DNA of 64,000 bases from Phytophthora hibernalis (lineage: Eukaryota; Oomycota; Peronosporomycetes; Peronosporales; Peronosporaceae), in contig JAAKBF010000033.1 in assembly GCA_012656075.1 (NCBI GenBank), positions 124,001 through 188,000 of the forward strand, written 5' to 3'. The first letter of the stretch is position 1; each line of letters starts with the position of its first letter. The position numbers and the translations under genes were made by a program. Under the pieces are notes generated by a model. That model was given only the letters and a program-made list of their open reading frames with translations, was not told where the DNA came from and did not search any database. This document shows, in pieces, positions 55,736 to 64,000 of this stretch.

Positions 55736-58332
55736 ATGCCGCCAATGATTCCACCATACGCTGAAAACAATTCGACGCAAGGGTCTTGTGCAGCGGACAC
55801 GGGACGCAATTCTCACATTCGATCTTGGCTTGGCTCGACAGAGTGGATAAAAGCGCTTCGAGGCCCCAGCCTCAATGAAATCGTCCCGCTTGAACGTCTG
55901 TCTACATCTCCGGACCGACCCAGAAAGGTGTCGAACACCCCGACAGCAAATCGACTCTCGTTTTGGCAGGCGTTTGGGTTCCTTGGATTTCCCATGCTGC
56001 TATTCCTTGCCTTTTCCGTTCTTTGGACGGGTTGGTTAATCATCATGACCCTCGCACCCAATGAGACCGCAAACTACCTTATGAACACTAGCGAGTATGA
56101 CGGTGGCCAATTCTGGCTGCTCGTGGAACAAGATAATGGCATGAAGTTTGCCAAAATTCTTGGTCTCATGCTTGCCGAGGTTGGCTACTTTCACATTTTG
56201 GTGAAAATGCTGCTGTGGCGTACGGTCCCAGCGCCGTTCGCTGGTAAACCAGGAAAGTTGCGAAAGGCCAGTATCGAAAGAAAGGTGTACCCCAGCCGCG
56301 ACCAAAGCTTACCCCAGAGAGTTTTGGCAGGAGTTGACAGAGATCAACGGATCCTTTCGCAAATTCTGGGTAAGTTGATGCCTTTTCAACGCACTCACAA
56401 CAATCTAACGGGTTACTCTACGCGGCAACAGAATATAGTGCACAAATTAGCAGACCTGATGACGCAGGCAGTTTTACTGAACAATTTTCTTGAGAAAGGC
56501 TTCCCAGTTCCATTGGTTTATGGATGGGCCGTGTTCATCAGTATGAACTGCTTGTCCTGTGTGCATAGCATCTTGATGGACAAGCATTCTGCCTTAGCTG
56601 AAATTCTGCTGGACTCGATGTACGTTAAGTGTCCACAGAAATGCGGAGATGATTTTGCTGGATTAACCTGCTTCTGATCTGACAGTTTTGACCTCATCGC
56701 CACAATTGTATACCCCATGATGATACTCATCTACTGCTATCACAACATCGTGTTCGATCACGCCGTATTCCGGACCTACGTGCAGGTATTGCCTCCTGGG
56801 AGTTTTGAGATCATCGCTCGTTTATTTGTCGACCCAGCGCAAGTGGAACTCTTTCGAGTCAACTTCAATTCTCTTCGTGACCAAACACCGTTGCTTCTAC
56901 TTATCCATCTGCTGATGAACTTGTCTTTTTGGCATCGCTTTAGGGAGTCATCGAAGTGATGATGAAATGCAATCGGCGCCTAGTTTATCCCAGACGACAC
57001 ACAAACTTGCACGTTCGTCTTCAAAGAAGGGTACCGAAACTATTTGCCGTGTTCTTTACACTGGCCGGCGCGCTGGTGGTGCCGTATGCTCACTTTGCAA
57101 TCGAAGCATCGCGGGAGCTTGCAGCCCATACGCGGAGTGTATGGTATATGCTTATCGTTTCCCATGGATTTCCGAAAGCCGTGACGTTTGCCCCTGTCGG
57201 ACTCTGGTTGACATTGACAAGGCTCCCAAAACGTTTGACGAATGGATTAACCCCATCGATGTCACAGAGAAAGTGAAAACGCTCGCTATCTCTGGTGATC
57301 TCAAAGTACTTCGACTGATGAACCGACAGTTGCTGGAGCTGCCAATCGAACTTCAAAACTGCCAACTCGAACACCTGTAAGTCAACAACGACATGCATAA
57401 ATCCGCGATTATCTAACTGCTTCATTTCTGCCAGGTCTCTCATTTACACGTCGACTACCTCGTTTCCAGATTGGACAAAACATTGGAGCTCTCTCGAATT
57501 CTTGTACGAACCACGATAGAAGGATCCATCACAACATTAAAGTCGGAGTCTAATAATGATTTGTATTTTGTGATTGCTGTGCAGACACGTTGAGGGAAAA
57601 CAAGGAAGTGACAATCTGATGTATCTACCGAGCGATTTGTTCAGCGATATGCCGGACCTAGTGTTTCTCCACTTCGCATTGCACAAGGCACTGGCAAATC
57701 TACCAGCACTTATTGGAACACCGAAACTGAAGACATTAGAAGTGGCTCATCTATTTGGGCTATCCAAGCTTCCTGACCTGGACAAAACCTTGGATCTGAG
57801 AGGCATCGTTATCGCGTATCTTCCTTTACTCGAGACTCTACCAGACCTGCTCCACCTAAAGTACCTGACCAGCTTGACTGTTTTTCGCCCAAGCTTCCTG
57901 TGCTGCGACGGATATCTTGGACCCTGTGATTTGACTCATCCGTTCTGCGATGCGGACCCAATACACGGTTTCCCAGCAGCTGCGTGTTTGAACGATGATA
58001 AGCTTCGAGCAAGCTCGGCGATGGTGAAGTTTCTCCAAGGTTTTGGTCAGGCAGTTTGTTTCAAGACGCCAGACGACATACTTGAATTTGCAGACATCCC
58101 AACGAAAGGCTCGGTGGATGTGTGTGGTGGCGTTCCCTATCGGCGTTGCGAGATCGTTGACCCTGCACACGGACAGACGTTCATAGGCATGTGCTACAAC
58201 CTCCGCATGCAAGTGCTTTCGTGCAATCCGGACCCAAACTACATCACTCTTCGCAAACTTCAAATCAGTTTGAATGTTGGCACGCCTTGCAATGTCAAGG
58301 AAGAAGCGTGGCTTGGATGTGGTGCTAAATGA
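55736..58332 (+). CDS. Membrane/LRR/Cys-rich family member 4
   Basis: Full-length architecture from MPPMIPPYAENNSTQGS. Exons: 55736-56369, 56432-56619, 56686-57376, 57435-57503 and 57585-58332. Helices: FLGFPMLLFLAFSVLWTGWL, AKILGLMLAEVGYFHILVKM, VYGWAVFISMNCLSCVHSIL, FDLIATIVYPMMILIYCYHN and LFAVFFTLAGALVVPYAHFA. Then PYAECMVYAY, CPCRTLVDIDKAPKTF, LRRs (LKVLRLMNRQLLELPIEL, LVFLHFALHKALANLPAL), the block CCDGYLGPCDLTHPFC, Cys-rich CYNLRMQVLSCNPD and EEAWLGCG. Frame breaks near 56305, 56945 and 57108, each of one base. The intron positions match members 1, 2 and 5 exactly. Function unknown; a cell-surface sensor or adhesion role is inferred from topology. Confidence 0.7.
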
Positions 58333-58542
58333 CTCGTACCACTTGAATCCAGAATACTATCGGCTAGAACACAAATGTTGCCCATGGCGTGGAGAATCTA
58401 TCTAAACAAAACAGGGAAGACCCAATTTCCTCTAAATAAGTTGTGGTATGTCGTTTGTAGAGCAAGTTGACTGCTATCTTGAGGCGTTCTTCAGTTACTT
58501 CGAAGTGCCGTTCAGTTGCCAATTCCTTAAAAATACTGAAAG

Positions 58543-61163
58543 ATGGAGAAGACGCTGCCGCAGCTCTCGGATATACCTGCAAGTGCGAAAGGCCCACTCA
58601 AGGAGAATAACACCAAGACTGTTCAACTGAACAACGCACTGAAATGTGTCCTACCGACGGGAAGATCGACGTCGACTCTTCCAAGTTCTGGGGCATCTCA
58701 AGATATTTGTGACGCACTTTCCAATGACAAGAATCAGGTCTACCCTCTCTCATTTTTGCAAGCGTTTGGTCTGCTTGGAATCCCAATTCTTCTGCTGCTA
58801 GGGAGCTGCATCATTTGGACAATTTGGCTGATTCTGTTGATGTTGGCGCCAAACAAAGTTGCTAACCAACTAATGCACACAGAAGATTATGACAACGGGC
58901 TGTTCTGGTTGATCGAGGAAGACAGCACAATAATCAAAGTTACGAGTGTAGTAGGGTTTGTGATCATCGAGATCTACTACATATACATTTTGGCAAAGGT
59001 TCTCGTGTGGCGCACCTGCGAGGTTCCGTTCGTTCGGGTTTTCATGAGACTTAAAAAGAGCATGATGTTTTGGAGAAAATCGGTTCGTATTAGCGCAGTG
59101 GATGCTACAAAAACCCTGTACCCGTACAAGATTTATGGAATGAATTAACCGGAATTCATGGTAAGTACCGGAAGTTCTGGGTAAGTGCTCGCCTCCAAAA
59201 GAATCTATCAACGGATCTAATCGGATTGAATTTCATGCTCCAATAGAATCTGTTCTCGAAAGCGGTGGATTTGGTAGTTGAAACGATTGCGCTTCTTGGA
59301 TATCTGAGCGATGGGTTCCCACCACTTCTGGTATACGGATGGGCAGGTTTTATCAGCATGAATTCGCTGTCGTGTGCCCTAAACATCCTGGTATCAAAAC
59401 ACTCAGCGCTCAATGAGATCATCCTCGACACCCTGTACGTCTGCGATAATCCTCTATACTGCCGTTTCCGAAGTGCTCACCCCTGCTAAATGTAACACAG
59501 ATTTGATCTCGTGGCAGCCGTGGTTTATCCTATCTTGGTTCTTGCATACTGCCATCACCATTTTGAGTTCGGACACGACATTATCGATTTGTTCAAGCGC
59601 GTCATTCATCCGAACGGCTTTGATGATATGGGCCGCTTGTTTGCGAACCAAGCCCAGCTTGAACTGTTTCGGGTAAACTTTGACTCGCTGAGAATTGAAA
59701 CGGTGCTAGATGTGTTTGTGCACATGACTATGAATTTCTCATTCTGCTCACGTTTTCACGCTGTCGTCGTAGAGCTGATACATATCCATCGTCGAGCACT
59801 TTACCCACGACGACCGACTTCATTTCGTGTTCAAATATCGAAGCAAGTTCAAAAGCCGGTGGCTATTGTCTTCCTAGTATTTAGCGCTCTGGTTGTTGGA
59901 TACACACACATCGCGATTCATTCTTCATGGGCTGTGTGCAATCAACACCCGGAGTGTGTTGTGTACATGCATCGGTTTTCGTGGAGTGCTAGTAGCGAAG
60001 AAAATTGTCCGTGCCTAGCGCTGATTGATGAAGACTCATATATTATGGCATGGGAGAAATGGGATGATCTTGCGGATGTCACGGCCAAAGTAAAAGTGCT
60101 TGCGAACGCAGGTAAGTTGCGGACTCTGCGACTAATTAATCGGCAGCTGGTTACTTTACCTGTGGAATTGCGCCAGTGCTCGAGCATGAAACACCTGTAC
60201 GTACACGCACCAGACGAGTAAAAGGTTTTTGCAACGCTGACAATCGTAAACATAGACTAACGAACCTTCGTCTTAATTGATGTCTGCAATCGTAGGACTC
60301 TGGTACACACACAAACCAAAGAACTACCCGACTGGGCAAGAACCTGGAACAAGCTTGAATATTTGTACGTAAAATCAATTTCTTTGTTCAGTTCTTAGGT
60401 TGAATCCTTAATTATATTTCCACAGGCATATCGAGGGAAAACCCGGAGGAGCTAGTCTTCAAACTCTCCCGAGCGAACTCTTCGAAGATATGCCATCTCT
60501 CACACTGATCAACTTGGCACAACATCCACTTCTTGACAGTATCCCTGCCTTGAATGGAGCTCCGAGCCTACGCAGTCTCACATTAGGATCTCTGCCGTTT
60601 CTTCAAGAATTACCAGTCTCCTTCGACAAAATCTCTGCTGTGTCACAACTAGTGCTCTTCAATCTGCCACGACTGACAAGGATTCCGGATATGACACCTC
60701 TTGCTAGTCTGACTGAGTTTTCCCTGATCAAACCAAGTCACCTTTGCTGCAACGGATTCTTGAACACTTGCAATAAAACCGATCCTTTCTGCGCCGCAGA
60801 CGCGGAGTTAAACTTGCCTGACGCCGAATGCGTCGACTCTGTTGATATCAATTCAACAGCGACAGAGGCTACACGTGCGGTATTTCAAAAGTTTGATGCC
60901 ACTACGTGCCATCAGGCATCCTACCTTACAGGAATGGCCGATTTGCCGACTGAAGAGCGCACCGAAATGTGTAGCCACACATTTTTCAAGCAATGCAATT
61001 TCCTCCGGGAAGTGGGCAGATTGGAATGTGCATACCGTACCGGATGCGAATTCTATCTTGTACGCTCAACGAAGCGTTCATGGAGTTCCGTCGTTTGGAG
61101 ATTTCTGAGCTAGGAATGCCGTGCAACCCTAGTGTAGAAAATTGGTTGGGCTGTACAGGATAA
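58543..61163 (+). CDS. Membrane/LRR/Cys-rich family member 5
   Basis: Exons: 58543-59180, 59247-59434, 59501-60196, 60296-60364 and 60426-61163. It starts MEKTLPQLSDIPASAKG and has helices LLGIPILLLLGSCIIWTIWL, SVVGFVIIEIYYIYILAKVL, LVYGWAGFISMNSLSCALNI, FDLVAAVVYPILVLAYCHHH and VAIVFLVFSALVVGYTHIAI. Next come HPECVVYMHRF, ENCPCLALIDED, LRRs (LRTLRLINRQLVTLPVELRQ, LTLINLAQHPLLDSIPALNG), LCCNGFLNTCNKTDPFC and the end NWLGCTG-stop at 61161-61163. One-base breaks near 59143 and 61060. It follows member 4 head-to-tail, 210 bp apart, and ends 13 bp from the end of member 6 on the other strand. Confidence 0.7.
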
Positions 61164-61176
61164 TACAACGTACTGC

Positions 61177-63767
61177 TCACGTGGATGTTTTGCCGCAACC
61201 TAACCATTCCTCGACATCAGGATCACAGGGAGTGCCGACGCCATCTTGAATTTGTCGACGGCGAACCTTAATCTTGTCTGGGTCTGGATTGCACGGTAAA
61301 ACCTGTTGTAGCACATGCCCACAACCCACGCGTCTGGTTCAGCCCCAGGTATTCAACACTGTCGATACGGTACACCTTCGCACATTTGAATAGTCTCAGT
61401 AGTTGGCACCTGCGAGAGTGTCTTGCGGGGCTGGCATACAGCGTCGGAAAACTCGTTGAAAACTTCTAATGTTGTTGGCGTCGCCTTTAAAGATTCATCT
61501 TCTAAGCAAGTAGTGCTCTTGCAATATTTATTGGTGAGATCACAAGTTCCTCGAAACCCATTGCAACACAAGTAGCCTCCTTGGAATATTGCAAACCTCG
61601 ATAACGGTACGACAGGTTTGAGATCTGGGAGCCAAGGCAAAACTGTGCATGCGGTCAATTCAAAACGCTGAAGACGCGCGTGCTACATCAGAGATGGAAC
61701 TTCCACAAGGTTGTACGAACGAGAAAAGATCATGCTTCTCAGGTTTGGAGCCCCATCAATGGATGGAAGGCGTCGCATTCGAGGATGAATTCCGAGCTGC
61801 AGATATCTCAGCTCAAGCATATCGGCAAACAGATCCATTTCCAGGTCGCCAAGGTTGTCGCTGCCGACTTACAACGAAAAGTGAAGTACCAAACGTGTTA
61901 GTTATGCAAAGATGTAGCCTTCAACTTTACATTGCTTGCGGTCGTACAAGTACTGCAGATAATGAAATTCTTTGGCCCACTTTGGTAGCTCTTCGATTGC
62001 ACAGTTGATCAGGGAACTATCCACGCAAAAACTTGAGGATACATGCGTACAAATACGAATCGTAAAACTGCTTCAACGTACATTAAGTTGATATGTTTGC
62101 AGCCGCGGAGCTCATCTGGTAGTACTGTCAGCTGTCGATTTACGAGTTGAAGTGTTTCCAGTGTTCCTGCCGTTGCAAGTGCCTTCACCTTATCCGTAGC
62201 GTCGACGGGATGTGTCCATTCATGGTATGTCTTTGGGGCGGGATTACCATCAACGAGAGCTCGACAGGGGCAGAATTCAGTGTTCCGCCACCTGTATGCG
62301 AACACGACGCACTCTGGATGAGGCGAGCATACCGCTTGCGACGTCGATACAGTTTGATGAGTGACGAAAAGAACGTCAACACTGTAAGCGATAAACAGGA
62401 GTGCAAACGACCTTGGCACGGCTCGTTACGGCCTGTTTCCTTTGTCTGGTGAACCCGAGAATGAAAAATAAATTGTCTGCTCTAATGTCACTTCCTGCTT
62501 CTTTGTAGTATGCCGTCGGCGATTTCAAGCTCTCACCTCAATTAAAGTTTCAACGATGCGCTGGCAGCGATAGCTAAACGCGAGATTCATCCCAATACGC
62601 AAGAACAAATCGGTAAAATCTAGAATGCGAAGCGAGTCGAATGAAGTACGAACCAGCGCAATTTCCGCTGGATTCGCATACATTCGTGCACGCCTCTCGA
62701 AACTTCCTATCGGGAGTAGTTCCATGCTGATCAATAACACAGTACGATCGTAGTGAAAATTGTCGGAGCAGTAATTCAAGACGGTGAGAGGGTAGAGAAC
62801 TGTTGCTCCAAAGTCGAACAGCGTGTCGACAAGAATTTCAGCGAGAGCTGTAGTTCTGCGAAAGAAAAGTCCGGCTGCACAAGACAACGAGCTCAAAGCT
62901 GCCAGCGTAGCAAAACCATACGCTTTTTTAACGGGGTCCCTGTCTCCAGTTGATCACAGAGTAGCAGTGAAAGCATCACCAAATCGTGAATCTTAAGACA
63001 AAAATTCTACAAACTCGAACACAGCAACCGTTAGGTTTCTACAAATTATATCTGTGCTCTGTTCGGTGACAATCAATAAGGACGCACCCAGAATTTGCGG
63101 TTCTTCCCGTGAATACCCGTGAATGCTCCCACTGAGTGTAAATCTCCCAGCTCGCACTGACAATTCTGGCCGAACTTCGTTTTTGAAAAGAACCAGCCAC
63201 CTTTGTGTTTGCTGCTGCTTTCCATGACACGATAAATTTATCGAACTTGTATTGTATCGCATTCTTCTGCGAGCGCCATACGAGCATCTTCAGCAGAACA
63301 TACATATAACAAGCAAGAACGACCACGAGACCTGCAACACTAAATAACTGCAGCGTATTCCATTCGTCTGGAATCAACCAGAACTGCCCTTCATCGAACT
63401 CGGTGGTTTCCATGAGATAGTTTGCTGCAGCATTAGGAGCGACGCTCAGAATGATAAGCCAAAGAGTCCAAATAATACACCCGATCACCATTAGCATCAT
63501 AGGAAATCCGAGAAACCCAAACGTTTCTCCAAAGGAGCGTGTTTTGGCTGTAAAAGATCCTTCCAACCGACGTGACCTGGGTGACAATGCAAAGCTGACA
63601 TCGCTGACACTACGACGAGGCAAAACTGCAGGACCCAGAGGTACAACTTCGGTCGTTCTGTGCTGACGTGTCGTTGTTCCTAGAAGAACTTTAACTCTCT
63701 GCAAAAAACGCGTGCTTCTGGGTTTGGGCCGAAGATTGATGGTGTTAACAGTAACTTTGGCCACCAT
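61177..63767 (-). CDS. Membrane/LRR/Cys-rich family member 6
   Basis: Starts MVAKVTVNTINLRPKPRS at 63767. Helices FLGFPMMLMVIGCIIWTLWL, FSVAGLVVVLACYMYVLLKM, later FGATVLYPLTVLNYCSDNFH and SFALLFIAYSVDVLFV. Then HPECVVFAYRW, FCPCRALVDGNPAPKTY, LRRs (LETLQLVNRQLTVLPDELRG and others), YLCCNGFRGTCDLTNKYC, and the end VEEWLGCGKTS-like with stop TGA at 61177-61179. The intron that splits the codon before F-D in members 1, 2, 4 and 5 is absent here: DTLFDFGATVLYP is continuous (about 62800-62840). The copy is badly broken between 62900 and 63100 and again at 61640-62000 and 61260-61330, so it may be a pseudogene. Convergent with member 5. Confidence 0.55.
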
Positions 63768-64000
63768 TAGACTCCGATGAGGTGCTCGCAAAGTGCATCC
63801 CCGACGGAAGAGGTGTCAAGAATACTTGGACAGCTAACTAAATTTAGGTTGCCCAACTTGGACAGCAAACGGTTCATCGTAAGATCGTCACGTTTTGAAT
63901 TAACCACGAGACTTGTCATTGGCAACCAGTTTCAGTTTGTGTGTAATTCAAATTTTGGTTCCAGAGTTTGCATCTGGTAAACGGTCATATAAACGTGTTT
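63768..64000. other. Window edge, upstream of family member 6
   Basis: Non-coding as far as I can see; likely promoter of member 6 and its upstream neighbour. Confidence 0.3.

Overview
The window reads as nuclear DNA of an oomycete, most probably a Phytophthora-like member of the Peronosporales. This is inferred from compact genes with short GT-AG introns (about 40-170 bp), genes for a motile flagellum and centriole, an ankyrin family and amino-acid permease family of oomycete style, MULE and hAT transposon relics, and no prokaryotic operon signals. No tRNA, rRNA or CRISPR array was found.

Layout. 1-2570: repeats, an ankyrin relic, and a duplicated block pairing a small acylation-motif protein (MGN-x-SGCC) with a secreted protein; one secreted copy is decayed and a MITE-like palindrome lies between them. 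2763-3877: four-helix membrane protein. 3962-8569: cyclic-nucleotide-dependent kinase head-to-head with flagellar DRC3. 8865-9973: two-CHORD protein. 10155-18603: CLASP-type TOG domain fused to a giant coiled coil made of 21 copies of a 297-bp repeat. 19237-22026: MULE transposase with an hAT fragment nested in it. 22242-25733: MGNN-start repeat protein and an ankyrin protein. 26923-29523: first member of a membrane/LRR/cysteine-rich family. 29675-35930: SAMHD1-like dNTPase, cytoplasmic dynein intermediate chain, a membrane-anchored beta-helix protein, a small orphan. 37477-43015: three tandem AAAP permeases. 43673-46437: second membrane/LRR gene. 46530-54731: a hypothetical gene, an LRR-IQ (CEP97-like) gene and CEP135/BLD10, the last two divergent from one 346-bp gap. 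55067-63767: four more membrane/LRR loci (one relic, two tandem, one convergent).

Two themes tie the region together. Cytoskeleton and centriole/flagellum genes are over-represented (DRC3, CLASP fusion, dynein intermediate chain, LRR-IQ protein, CEP135), which fits an organism that makes biflagellate zoospores. A family of multi-pass membrane proteins with an LRR and cysteine-rich C-terminus occurs six times with conserved intron positions; I do not recognise it as a described family and regard it as the best candidate for something new.

Caution on quality: nearly every long conserved gene is interrupted by one or more single-base indels, usually in a homopolymer, while the reading frame resumes immediately with conserved sequence. 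This looks like assembly or read error, not mass pseudogenisation. CDS coordinates below are outer limits of the gene; introns and frame breaks are given in the text.
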